Notes: generated from the sequence alone by a model not told the origin. A stretch of DNA of 8,182 nt from Bacteroidales bacterium (GCA_900767595.1 CAAFZS010000060.1:1-8182); one strand, 5' to 3'; positions 1 to 8,130 are shown, counted from the stretch's first letter. Numbers and translations are program-made.

Positions 1-813
<813 letters not shown>

Positions 814-817
<4 letters not shown>

Positions 818-2796
818 TTGATTGCGGGTAAATTTGCGTAATCGTTCGAGTAGCGCAGGTGTTGTTCGATAAAGCCTTCGGTGAAGTCGAGTTTGACATC
901 GGTTATATTGCCGTCGGCATCCGTCTCCACGATATAGCGAGGATTAACGAAACCTTTATACGGAGCTAAGTTCAGGGCTGCATAGCGGTCTAAGATCTCT
1001 TGATGTAGTTCTTGGTTTACCTTTACTGCGTATTGTTCTACGAGGGCTTTACCTGCCTCATAATCGCCTTCCGAAGTGATGCGCTGAATCTCTTTGAGCA
1101 GTTCGCCAAAGAGGTGACGCAGTCCGTCGTAGTCATTGATTTGGAGGTAGGTCTTGCCGTCGCGTTGGATGAGTTCGACCTCTTTGTTGGTAGCGTGTTC
1201 ATAGACCCAGTTGGCAATCAGGGCGCGGTCGCGCATATGGGATTCCTCGATATCCTTGCCGGGTTCGATACGAACGAGTTGGGTCATGAGTCCATTCATC
1301 ATCTGTTGGTAGTAGCCGGCTTTATACGCGTCTTTATTCGGCATGAGTCCCAGTTCTACAAGTTTAGCATCCGCCAAGTAATAGAGTCCGAACAGGTCGG
1401 CACGCGCTTCCTCGATGGTGGAGGCATGTTCTTTGAGAGAGGTCTTGCTTACGTTGGGCATGAGTTGTCCCGAACCGTGTCCTACACATTCGTGTAAGTC
1501 GGTGTGCAGGTCGCTACAGAGGACGCCGTATTTCTCCATGAGTTGGATTGTGGCGTCATCAATCACATATTCCTCATTGAACCCATTGCCTTTAGCTGCT
1601 TCCGCATAGGCGTGGGAGAGGTTATCGATACTAACGGACTTACTGCCATAGGCTACGCGAATCCACGAAGCGTTAGGCAGGTTGATTCCTATCGCGGTAT
1701 AGGGATAGGTGTCTCCGCCTAACATCGCAGCGGTGATGACTTTGGCGGTCACGCCTTTGACTTCGGGCTTCTTGTATCTGACGTCCGTCGGGGAATTATC
1801 CTCAAACCATTGGGCATTATCGGAGATGAGTTGGGTACGCTTGGTGGCTTCCAAGTCTTTGAAGTTGACCATGGCTTCCCAAGCACCTGTAACGCCTAAC
1901 GGGTCACCGTAGGTCTCGGTAAATCCGTTCACGAAATCGACGCGGCTATTGAGGTCTTGTACCCAAGCGATGCAGTAGTCGTTAAACGCTTTGAGGTCAC
2001 CGGTCTCATTGAGTTCGATGAGTTTTTCGATAGCCAGTTTCTGTTCCTCGGTCTCTGCCAATGGTAAGGCTTTCTTGAGCCAATACACCACGCGTTCGAG
2101 GGCCGGTCCATAGAGTCCGCCTACCTTATAGACACGCTCGTAAAGTCGTCCCTTCTCGTCCTTGCATAGTTGGCTATTAAGACCAATCCACAAGGGTTGT
2201 TCGGACTTATCTTCGTGGGTGGCATACCATTTCTCGGCTTGCGCTTGGGTCACGCCGGGACCATAGTAGTTGCCTGCCGAGGTTAGGATAAGGTCCTGTC
2301 CCTGGGCTTGGTTCATACGTTTGGCCATAACGGCGGGATTGAACATCACCTCCAGTACCTCGTCACTGAGTTCGTGATTCGTTTGTTGGAGAGCGTTCAC
2401 AAACCATTCGCGCGGGAACTCCGGCAGGAACTTATCCTCGGAATAGTGGTGGTGGATACCATTGCTGAACCACACGCGCTTGAGGTATTTCTCCATGAGT
2501 TTATAGTTCTCCTCTTCCGTATTGGGATAGTGACGATACACATGTTCCAAGGCGTGGCGGATGGACAAGTTATAGCGGCAGTTCTGGTCGTAGATGATAT
2601 CGCGTCCATTGACAGCTGCTTCGGAGAGATAGTATAAGAACGTTTTTTGTTTGAGCGTCAGGTCGTCAAACCCGGGCACTTTGTAACGTAATATCTCTAA
2701 ATCATAAAACTTATCCACGGTATATTCAAACTTCTGTTCTTCTTGGCAAGCTATCAGTGCCGCAGCAGCGATAGCGATTCCTAATAATTTTTTCAT
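814..2796 (-). CDS. M49 family dipeptidyl-peptidase III-type metallopeptidase, predicted lipoprotein
   Basis: Predicted zinc metallopeptidase of family M49, which removes dipeptides from peptide N-termini. The 660-residue protein carries the zinc motif HECVGH at 435-440 (H435, H440 ligands; E436 catalytic) and the second motif EEARAD at 462-467, supplying the glutamate ligand. These are the M49 hallmarks HExxGH and EExRAD. The N-terminus MKKLLGIAIAAAALIAC is a lipoprotein signal with lipobox LIAC and Cys17, followed by QEEQ. I therefore infer envelope anchoring rather than the cytosolic location of classical DPP III. Members in Bacteroidota are sometimes misnamed dihydrofolate reductase; nothing here supports that. 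The ATG at 2796 is chosen because it gives a complete signal peptide. It lies 27 bases after the phosphorylase gene, and its TGA overlaps the proposed aroA TTG start. The exact substrate is unknown. Confidence 0.93.
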
Positions 2797-2805
2797 AAAT
2801 ATCTA

Positions 2806-2829
2806 ATTACTAACAACTAACGACTAAAT
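2806..2829. repeat. ACTAACA/ACTAACG heptamer array between phosphorylase and peptidase genes
   Basis: Plus strand: ACTAACA (2809-2815), ACTAACG (2816-2822) and ACTAAAT (2823-2829), preceded by ATT. The 7-base period matches the other arrays. On the minus strand each unit contains TAG, and three units place TAG in all three frames. The phosphorylase stop codon (2826-2824) is the TAG of the first unit. The array makes up most of the 27-base intergenic gap. Confidence 0.85.
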
Positions 2830-3702
2830 CCTGTCTAAGACGGTTTGTACTAATTGTTTTATTCTGGGTTTATAATCGGTATTAGCGGCTTCTATTTTCC
2901 GTTGGGCAATGACGCAGCAGACGGTCATAGCTTTGTGTCCCATCAGCAGGCTCAGTCCCGCGATGCAACTGCCCTCCATCTCGTAGTTCGTGATGCGTTG
3001 ACCTTCGTAACGGAAGTCGGTGATACGCTCATTGATATCGGGTACGGCAATCGGGCAACGCAGTACGCGTCCTTGCGGGCCGTAGAAGCCGTTGGCGGCA
3101 ATCGTGCAACCGCGCATCATATCGTCTTGGGCGATACGATTGACCAGTTCTTCGTTAGCAGCCACTACGTAAGGTCGGGCGGCTTTGGCGGGATAGTGGA
3201 TAAAGTCCACCAAGGCTTGTTCAAAACCGAGGTCGGCTACGCGGTCGCGTCCTTCGTAGAAGGAGAGCACGCCATCAAAGCCGATGGATTTTTGGCTGAC
3301 GAGGAAAGTGCCCAATGGGATATCCTCTTGCATGCCGCCGCAGGTGCCGATGCGCACAATCTCAAGGCTGCGTTTAACGGGTTTCTCTTCGCGGGTGGTA
3401 TAATCGACGTTAGCGAGCGTATCGATTTCGTTCATGACGATATCGCAGTTATCGGTACCAATACCGGTAGAGATACAGGAGATACGTTTGCCTTTGTATT
3501 TGCCTGTGATGGTATGAAACTCCCTACTCTGCACGTCACATTCGATGCTGCCTTCGTCAAAGAACGAAGCCACCATATTCACGCGGTCCTGGTCACCGAC
3601 GAGGATGATCTTATCGGCCAGAAACTCGGGACGCAGGTGCAAGTGGAAAGCGCTTCCGTCATCATTGATGATGAGTTGGGAAGCAGGAAAGACCTTACTC
3701 AT
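2824..3702 (-). CDS. Nucleoside phosphorylase, uridine phosphorylase-like (PNP/UDP family)
   Basis: Cytosolic enzyme predicted to cleave a nucleoside with phosphate, giving free base and ribose-1-phosphate, for nucleoside salvage. The 292-residue product has the PNP/UDP family landmarks in order: GDQDR at 36-40 (phosphate-binding Arg region), STGIGTDN at 78-85, RIGTCGG at 117-123, GFYGPQGR at 205-212 and NYEMEGS at 239-245. The E-M-E triad is the ribose-binding motif of the family, and the QGR element favours a uridine phosphorylase type over purine specificity. That is inference, so no gene symbol is given. It starts at an ATG that overlaps the TGA of the DUF3467 gene (ATGA), implying translational coupling. 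Its stop codon falls in an ACTAACG-type repeat. Confident for the family, less so for the substrate. Confidence 0.92.
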   Translation of the reverse strand: MSKVFPASQLIINDDGSAFHLHLRPEFLADKIILVGDQDRVNMVASFFDEGSIECDVQSREFHTITGKYKGKRISCISTGIGTDNCDIVMNEIDTLANVDYTTREEKPVKRSLEIVRIGTCGGMQEDIPLGTFLVSQKSIGFDGVLSFYEGRDRVADLGFEQALVDFIHYPAKAARPYVVAANEELVNRIAQDDMMRGCTIAANGFYGPQGRVLRCPIAVPDINERITDFRYEGQRITNYEMEGSCIAGLSLLMGHKAMTVCCVIAQRKIEAANTDYKPRIKQLVQTVLDRI

Positions 3703-4004
3703 GCTTCTCCCCCTCCAAAGGACATCGGAGCAATGGAACCCGGGGCGGGTTGGCCGTTGAATTGGATCTTACCGAATTGGTTTTCGTATTTGGCAATGTT
3801 ATCTTGCATTGCAAACAGCAGTTTCTTGGCGTTCTCGGGTGTGAGAATCACGCGAGACTTCACGCTGGCTTGTTTCAAACCCGGCATCATTCTTACGAAG
3901 TCCAGTACGAACTCGGAAGAAGAATGAGCCACAATTGCTAAATTAGCATAAACACCTTCTGCCACCTCGGGCGTAAGGTTAATGTTTAATTTCTGTTCTT
4001 CCAT
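3699..4004 (-). CDS. DUF3467 domain protein
   Basis: Small protein of 101 residues resembling the DUF3467 family, which is common in Bacteroidota and has no established function. The typical pattern is visible: an N-terminal strand EQKLNINLTPEVAEGVYANL, then AIVAHSSSEFVLDFVRMMPG, then SRVILTPENAKKLLFAMQDNI. The C-terminal tail of about 20 residues is rich in Gly, Pro and Ser and probably disordered. It has no signal peptide or membrane segment, so it is likely cytosolic. It begins 6 bases after the glycosyltransferase stop and overlaps the phosphorylase start by 4 bases, so it is translated within the operon. Nothing in the sequence ties it functionally to either neighbour. Confidence 0.88.
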   Translation of the reverse strand: MEEQKLNINLTPEVAEGVYANLAIVAHSSSEFVLDFVRMMPGLKQASVKSRVILTPENAKKLLFAMQDNIAKYENQFGKIQFNGQPAPGSIAPMSFGGGEA

Positions 4005-4010
4005 AGTAAT

Positions 4011-5150
4011 TTACCATTTATCACCTTTATATTGTTTTCTTGTTATCATCAGATACACTTGTACCAGCGGCATCGCTATCTCGTAGGCGATCAGTTCTAC
4101 GCCCCAACGCGGATGGCGCCATTCGCGGATAGCGAGGTTGAAGGCGATGATCTGCCATAGCAGTCGGATGAGTATCAGTGACCACGCCGTCAACTTCATT
4201 AGGGGTGAGCCGATAACCATTAATACGATTAGCAGTGCGTAGCAGAGTCCTCTTGTCAGCGGTTCCCATAGTAGTTGCCATTTGCTTTTCATTGAATAAT
4301 GGGGTGCCACACTCAAATGGCGGCGTTTCTGCTCTACCCAACTCTTCCAACTCTGTTTGGCTTCCGACCAAGTCACGCTTTGGGCGCAGGTCACCACTTG
4401 CGTATTGCTTTTCGTAGCGACTTTATTGACAAACAGGTCATCGTCTCCGGCGCGAGTAGCGAGTTGGTCGGCGAACCCGCCCATGCGGAAGAAGAACTCC
4501 TTACGATAGGCCAGGTTTCGTCCTACGCCCATATAGGGCTTTCCCAATCGGGCATCCCCCAAATAATGAAGGGCATTAAACTGTGTATCGTACTGTATCC
4601 AGCGATTGATTGCGGTGTCTTGTTCAAAGTAACCGCCATAACCTAAAACGATATCCGTTTGAGGGTCAACAAACCCTTGCATCATTTTTGTTATCCATTG
4701 GTCCGACTCCGGACAGCAGTCTGCATCGGTAAGCAGCAGGTAGTCATATCGGGAGGCTTTGGCGGCTAGGGTGATACCCAGTTTCTTTGTACTTGCCACT
4801 CGCGCTTCGGTGGGGACAAAGGTCGTACGTAACTTATGGTCCTGCACCATATAGGTGGCTAATACCTCACTTGTGCGGTCCATCGAACCGTCATTGACCA
4901 CAATCACTTCATATACCGGATAGTCTTGCGAGAGCAGGCGATGCAGATAGCGTTCGAGGTTCTCCTCCTCATTGCGGGCGCACACCACCACCGTCACCGG
5001 CGGCTGAAAAGCACACCCTACTCCTCTACCCTCTACTCCTCTACTCCTAAGACGCAGAGCCCAATAGACTATTTGATAGACAAAAGCCACGAACATCGCG
5101 CCAAAGGCGAGCCATTCGTACCAACTAATATCAATAAACAAGGCATACAT
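4011..5150 (-). CDS. Membrane-anchored family 2 glycosyltransferase
   Basis: Predicted inverting GT-A glycosyltransferase that adds sugars from nucleotide-sugar donors to an envelope glycan or lipid; the acceptor is unknown. In 379 residues I see an N-terminal membrane helix at about 11-32, then VTVVVCARNEEENLERYL at about 52-69, VVNDGS at 84-89 (nucleotide-binding Asp), TDAD at 141-144 (the metal-binding DxD equivalent), GDDD at 235-238 and WVEQKRRH at 271-278, which resembles the QxxRW region of processive enzymes. Two or three C-terminal helices follow, at about 299-318, 320-340 and 352-369. A linker at residues 35-45 (RSRGVEGRGVG) between the first helix and the catalytic domain is encoded by a tandem repeat. 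The ATG at 5150 overlaps the upstream PCMD gene by 20 bases and gives a complete first membrane helix. Context suggests envelope glycan work. Confidence 0.92.
   Translation of the reverse strand: MYALFIDISWYEWLAFGAMFVAFVYQIVYWALRLRSRGVEGRGVGCAFQPPVTVVVCARNEEENLERYLHRLLSQDYPVYEVIVVNDGSMDRTSEVLATYMVQDHKLRTTFVPTEARVASTKKLGITLAAKASRYDYLLLTDADCCPESDQWITKMMQGFVDPQTDIVLGYGGYFEQDTAINRWIQYDTQFNALHYLGDARLGKPYMGVGRNLAYRKEFFFRMGGFADQLATRAGDDDLFVNKVATKSNTQVVTCAQSVTWSEAKQSWKSWVEQKRRHLSVAPHYSMKSKWQLLWEPLTRGLCYALLIVLMVIGSPLMKLTAWSLILIRLLWQIIAFNLAIREWRHPRWGVELIAYEIAMPLVQVYLMITRKQYKGDKW
5018..5048 (-). repeat. CTACTCCT 8/7-base tandem array inside the glycosyltransferase gene
   Basis: Plus-strand units: CTACTCCT (5018-5025), CTACCCT (5026-5032), CTACTCCT (5033-5040), CTACTCCT (5041-5048). 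The gene runs on the minus strand, so the coding strand reads AGGAGTAG units and gives residues 35-45, an R/G/V/E linker next to the first membrane helix. The single 7-base unit shifts phase and avoids an in-frame TAG that four 8-base units would create. Confidence 0.9.
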
Positions 5151-6084
5151 TATCTACCCAGAATGTGTTACCGTCGTGACCGATAAACGCTTCATAGCAA
5201 CCCGAAGAAATCATCAGCACCATATGGGTGGGTTCTTCGTTACTATAGCCCACTTCGTTCACTTTGACCATATTTCCTTTGCTATTCTTCGTGCGGAACT
5301 TATGTTGGTTCAGTCCCTCATACTCTTGAAAATCCGGTTGCTTGGTGATATCCCCGTAACGGATAGGGACACGATGGTTATTGACCCATTCGGGGATATC
5401 GTTCCATATACGCTCATAACCCGTTCCTACGCGGTGGGCGTAGATTTTTCCGTCCTCCTCCCAGCGTTTTTGCATATAGATATATATCTCGGCGCAATCG
5501 CGTCCGGGAATCAGTTTCGGTTTCGCTACCGCCTTGGCATACGTGACGGTATCGCTGTCAGCGATTTTCGCCTTATAATCCAATTGCACTGCTTTAGGAC
5601 GCTTGGTGAACGGGATACCGAAATCCACTATGCTATACGGATCGTTGGCGGCTTTCAGAGGCACCGGTTCGTAGGTCCAGCCGAGGAAGATGGTTCCGGC
5701 TATTTGCAGTTTGAGGTCCATACTGAGGGCCACCACGTCCTCTAACTTACAGTCCATGCGGCAGCACCAGCCGGTACTGTCACGGCGTTCGGGACGGGTC
5801 GTTCCACTCACTTTGTCCAGACCTAGCACGCGCGCATAAGCATTGCTCACGGACCAAGGATTACCATTGAGGCCGTAATAATAAGGAACGGCTCCGTTGA
5901 TGGTGTCCGTAGGACCGATAGCATAAATCGTCTTTAACTTACCGCTCAACAACTTCGATTCCGTGATATTGCGCACCACCCATTGCTCAAAATCGCCAAA
6001 GGGGATAGGTTCTATGCGCTCCTCCGCTTTCACGGAGGTTAGCACAGACAATAAGATTGGGATAATAAGGTAAATATTCTTCAT
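5131..6084 (-). CDS. PCMD-domain (putative carbohydrate metabolism domain) secreted protein
   Basis: Secreted or envelope protein of 317 residues, resembling the PCMD family (putative carbohydrate metabolism domain) often found in Bacteroidota. The N-terminus is a signal peptide of about 20 residues ending SVKA-EE, with no lipobox Cys. The C-terminal part has the features I associate with PCMD: IPGRDCAEIYIYMQ at about 192-205, PTHMVLMISSG at 285-295 and the end GNTFWVDNVCLVY, a beta-strand-rich pattern of the 'W-V-D-N/D-x-x-L-x-Y' type. It contains several Cys (for example WCCRMDC at 106-112), so disulfides are possible. It is the first gene of the minus-strand unit, about 45 bases from a Bacteroidota-type promoter, and overlaps the glycosyltransferase start by 20 bases. 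Function and ligand are unknown; a glycan role is inferred from the family name and its neighbour. Confidence 0.75.
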   Translation of the reverse strand: MKNIYLIIPILLSVLTSVKAEERIEPIPFGDFEQWVVRNITESKLLSGKLKTIYAIGPTDTINGAVPYYYGLNGNPWSVSNAYARVLGLDKVSGTTRPERRDSTGWCCRMDCKLEDVVALSMDLKLQIAGTIFLGWTYEPVPLKAANDPYSIVDFGIPFTKRPKAVQLDYKAKIADSDTVTYAKAVAKPKLIPGRDCAEIYIYMQKRWEEDGKIYAHRVGTGYERIWNDIPEWVNNHRVPIRYGDITKQPDFQEYEGLNQHKFRTKNSKGNMVKVNEVGYSNEEPTHMVLMISSGCYEAFIGHDGNTFWVDNVCLVY

Positions 6085-6128
6085 TCTATTTTAATTATCA
6101 TTTTCAACTTTTAGGGCATTTTACGCTG

Positions 6129-6160
6129 CAAAGATAGGAAAATTTATTGATATTTGCAAA
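6129..6160 (-). promoter_or_regulatory. Bacteroidota-type promoter for the PCMD-led minus-strand operon
   Basis: On the minus strand TTTG (6160-6157) is followed by exactly 20 bases and then TATCTTTG (6136-6129), matching the Bacteroides consensus TTTG-N19-21-TAnnTTTG at -33/-7. Transcription would begin near 6125, giving a leader of about 40 bases before the ATG at 6084. Confidence 0.8.
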
Positions 6161-6175
6161 TATATTTGCACAAAT
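6150..6175. promoter_or_regulatory. Adjacent palindromes between the divergent promoters (possible operator)
   Basis: ATATTTGCAAATAT at 6150-6163 is a perfect 14-base palindrome. It is followed directly by ATTTG-CA-CAAAT at 6164-6175, a second inverted repeat. Together they contain the -33 TTTG boxes of both divergent promoters, which lie only 4 bases apart. A protein bound here could affect both units. The symmetry could also arise simply from two back-to-back TTTG boxes in AT-rich DNA. Confidence 0.5.
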
Positions 6176-6196
6176 CGTATTTTTTTTGTACTTTTG
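6165..6196 (+). promoter_or_regulatory. Bacteroidota-type promoter for aroC-manA
   Basis: TTTG at 6165-6168, 20 bases of spacer, then TACTTTTG at 6189-6196, a full match to TTTG-N19-21-TAnnTTTG. The -7 box ends only 8 bases before the aroC ATG, so the mRNA leader would be a few bases or absent. The spacer contains a run of eight T (6180-6187). Confidence 0.8.
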
Positions 6197-6204
6197 CAGT
6201 CAAT

Positions 6205-7134
6205 ATGAATACCTTTGGTGATAAATTTGCGTTTACGAGCTTTGGTGAGTCGCATTCCGCGGCTGTGGGAGGTGTGCTCGATGGTGTGCCGGCAGGTCTG
6301 ACGATTGAACTTGACCTCATCCGCAACGAGTTGCTTCGCCGAGCCGGTCACGGAACTCCGTTGCCCAGTCCTCGCGCGGTCAGCGAACCCGACGAGGTTG
6401 AGTGGCTTAGCGGGGTGATGGATGGTAAGACTTTGGGCACGCCTATCGCATTTATAATAAGGAACGCGCACGCGCGACCGGAAGATTATGAGATTTTCCG
6501 TCACCATTGCCGTCCCGCTCATGCCGACAGGGTTTATGAGCTCAAATACGGTCTTCGTGACCACCGCGGAGGCGGTCGTGCTTCTGCCCGCGAGACCGCA
6601 AGTCGGGTGGTTGCAGGAACGGTAGCCAAACAAATCTTAGCGGAGCAAGGGATTCGTATTGAGGCACACGTGACGCAGATTGGTACGACCACCGACCCTA
6701 CCCTCTTTGAGGCGGAGGTAAAGAATGCCGCAGCGCAAGGCGATTCGGTGGGAGGTATCATCCAATGTGCAGTTAAGGGCTTACCCGTAGGGATAGGCGA
6801 GCCTATTTTTGATAAGTTACAGAGTCATTTGGCTTATGCGATGCTCTCCATCAATGGCTGCAAGGGCTTTGATTACGGTAGCGGGTTTGAGTCAGTAACG
6901 CAGTTAGGTCAAGAAGCCAATAAGGTCAGTGGCGGTATCAGTGGCGGTATCAGCGACGGGGAAGACTTATGTTTCCGTGTCGTCTTCCGCCCCACCCCGA
7001 CGACCCCGAAGTCGGTAGCTGCTATGGGCATTGATCCCAAGAAGACCCGTCTAAGGATGGACGCTTGCATTGTCTTCCGCGCCCTCCCTGTCGTCGAAGC
7101 CATGACCGCCCTCACCATAGTCAATCTTCAATAG
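6205..7134 (+). CDS. aroC: Chorismate synthase AroC
   Basis: Converts EPSP to chorismate with reduced FMN, the last common step of aromatic biosynthesis. The 309-residue product shows SFGESHSAAVGG at 12-23 (catalytic His17), RPAHAD at 103-108 (second active-site His106), KYGLRDHRGGGRASARETAS at 114-133 (FMN/substrate-binding arginines), SGGISGGISDG at 242-252 and RMDACIVFRALPVVEAM near 284-300. I chose the ATG at 6205 over the in-frame ATG at 6154, because family similarity begins at MNTFGDKFAFTSFGESHS and 6154 lies upstream of the promoter -7 box. It is about 50 residues shorter than typical bacterial enzymes (about 350-360). The losses fall in internal loops after residue 160 and before 242, and the usual C-terminal helix is replaced by IVNLQ, encoded by a repeat. 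Core motifs are intact, so it is probably active. Confidence 0.95.
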   Translation: MNTFGDKFAFTSFGESHSAAVGGVLDGVPAGLTIELDLIRNELLRRAGHGTPLPSPRAVSEPDEVEWLSGVMDGKTLGTPIAFIIRNAHARPEDYEIFRHHCRPAHADRVYELKYGLRDHRGGGRASARETASRVVAGTVAKQILAEQGIRIEAHVTQIGTTTDPTLFEAEVKNAAAQGDSVGGIIQCAVKGLPVGIGEPIFDKLQSHLAYAMLSINGCKGFDYGSGFESVTQLGQEANKVSGGISGGISDGEDLCFRVVFRPTPTTPKSVAAMGIDPKKTRLRMDACIVFRALPVVEAMTALTIVNLQ

Positions 7135-7167
7135 TCAATCCTCAATCCTCAATCTTCAATCCTCAAT
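7116..7167 (+). repeat. AATCCTC heptamer array spanning the aroC end and the aroC-manA spacer
   Basis: Units from 7123: AATCTTC, AATAGTC, AATCCTC, AATCCTC, AATCTTC, AATCCTC, then AAT followed by the manA ATG. ATAGTC at 7117-7122 may be a partial first unit. The aroC stop TAG (7132-7134) is the variant TAG in the second unit. The whole 33-base spacer upstream of manA is repeat, so there is no Shine-Dalgarno sequence. Confidence 0.93.
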
Positions 7168-8076
7168 ATGTACTTCTCCTTCACACCCTATCACCGTCCC
7201 ATGCTTTGGGGGCAAGAGTTATGGATTCTATCTGCTTATTCCGGAATGGAATCTATTGTTAAAGACGGGTTATACGCCGGTAAGACCCTCTCCCAACTAG
7301 TGGAGGCTTTAGGTCCTGCGTTGACGGGTAACGAGGCATATGAGCGTTACGGCAACGGGTTCCCGTTGCTTATTAAGTTTATTGAGGCGAAGATGCCCCT
7401 TTCTATTCAGGTGCACCCCACCGATGCGCTCGCGCTCAAACAGGGCAAAGGCAAAGTCGGCAAGACGGAGATGTGGTACGCGCTGCCTAATAATGACAGG
7501 GGTTCCCTTCTATCGGGTCTTAAGAACCGCCTCACGCCCGAGACGTATGCTGAGCATGTTCAGAACCATTCGATTGTAGATGACTTGGCTTGTTACTATC
7601 CCCAAGAGGGAGACTGTTTTTTCCTACCTGCCGGACGTATTCACGCTATTGGGGCCGGTTGTCACTTGCTGGAGATACAGCAGTCCTCGGACATCACATA
7701 TCGTATCTACGATTACGACCGCAAGGACGCTAACGGCAACCGACGCGAGTTGCATACGGCTTTAGCCGCAGAGGCGATTGATTATACCGTTTTGCCGGAT
7801 TATGAGACGCATTATGAGCGCAAACTCAATGCACCGATGCCTCTTGTTCAGTGTGATTATTTCCAAACCACCGCTTACCAAGTAACCGACAAGGTGTGTA
7901 TCGATTGGAGTCAGCGCGACTGTTTCCTCGCTATTATTGTTACCAAGGGGAAAGGTTCTCTCATTATCGATGGCGAAACCGTTACCGTCGAGACGGGTGA
8001 CACGCTTCTTTTGCCTGCCACCACTTCCAAGGTAGAGGCTTCCGGTTCTCTCACTTTCGTTACGGTTACTTTATAG
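7168..8076 (+). CDS. manA: Mannose-6-phosphate isomerase, type I (cupin)
   Basis: Zinc enzyme interconverting mannose-6-phosphate and fructose-6-phosphate, feeding GDP-mannose-type sugars for envelope glycans or mannose use. The 302-residue product follows the class I family closely: FPLLIKFIEAKMPLSIQVHP at 65-84 (zinc ligands Gln81 and His83), GKTEMWY at 98-104 (Glu101), PAGRIHAIGAG at 154-164 (His159), then EIQQSSDITYRIYDYDR at 169-185 and RELHT at 193-197. A C-terminal beta-rich second cupin half ends at about residue 300. Length fits the short Bacteroidota form, which lacks the helical insert of larger type I enzymes. The ATG at 7168 follows the repeat spacer. The gene is in the same reading frame as aroC, with one stop codon between them. 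With no promoter visible in between, it is presumably co-transcribed with aroC. Confidence 0.94.
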   Translation: MYFSFTPYHRPMLWGQELWILSAYSGMESIVKDGLYAGKTLSQLVEALGPALTGNEAYERYGNGFPLLIKFIEAKMPLSIQVHPTDALALKQGKGKVGKTEMWYALPNNDRGSLLSGLKNRLTPETYAEHVQNHSIVDDLACYYPQEGDCFFLPAGRIHAIGAGCHLLEIQQSSDITYRIYDYDRKDANGNRRELHTALAAEAIDYTVLPDYETHYERKLNAPMPLVQCDYFQTTAYQVTDKVCIDWSQRDCFLAIIVTKGKGSLIIDGETVTVETGDTLLLPATTSKVEASGSLTFVTVTL

Positions 8077-8105
8077 ACTGCCACGCGACTGCCAAATTGG
8101 CAGTC
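8076..8105 (+). terminator. Hairpin after manA, possible transcription end or regulatory palindrome
   Basis: GACTGCC (8087-8093), loop AAATT, GGCAGTC (8099-8105) forms a 7-bp stem that extends by A-T pairs into the loop. A second GACTGCCA at 8076-8083, starting on the last base of the manA stop codon, could pair with the same right arm. No T-tract follows, so this is not a classical intrinsic terminator. Confidence 0.4.
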
Positions 8106-8113
8106 ACCATAGT

Positions 8114-8130
8114 TTGGCACAAGTCTTGTT
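8114..8130 (+). promoter_or_regulatory. Sigma-54-like promoter element upstream of a gene beyond the window
   Basis: TTGGCACAAGTCTTGTT fits the -24/-12 form YTGGCACG-N4-TTGCW with correct GG-N10 spacing. It differs at the G after TGGCAC and at the -12 position (GT instead of GC). The same stretch could carry a Bacteroidota TTTG box at 8113-8116, but the -7 candidate near 8137 (TAGTTGTA) is poor. The target gene is not visible. Confidence 0.3.

Noticed and set aside
1012..1497. Plus-strand open frame opposite the M49 peptidase
   Set aside because: It lies entirely inside the peptidase gene, over its zinc-binding region, and its product resembles no family. Antisense shadow.
2854..3927. Long plus-strand open frame (about 357 codons) opposite the phosphorylase and DUF3467 genes
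   Set aside because: Its translation has no recognisable motif. The opposite strand encodes two proteins with clear family signatures and tight gene spacing, so this is an antisense shadow.
6154..6204. Upstream ATG at 6154 as the aroC start
   Set aside because: It would precede the -33 and -7 promoter boxes and add 17 residues without family similarity. The ATG at 6205 gives the conserved N-terminus.
6927..6950. 12-base direct repeat CAGTGGCGGTAT twice in aroC as another invading array
   Set aside because: It encodes the GGIxGGIS signature conserved in chorismate synthases, so the repetition comes from the protein motif and does not fit the 7-base pattern.
8087..8105. Strong intrinsic terminator after manA
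   Set aside because: The stem is good but there is no T-tract downstream, so only a low-confidence hairpin is reported.
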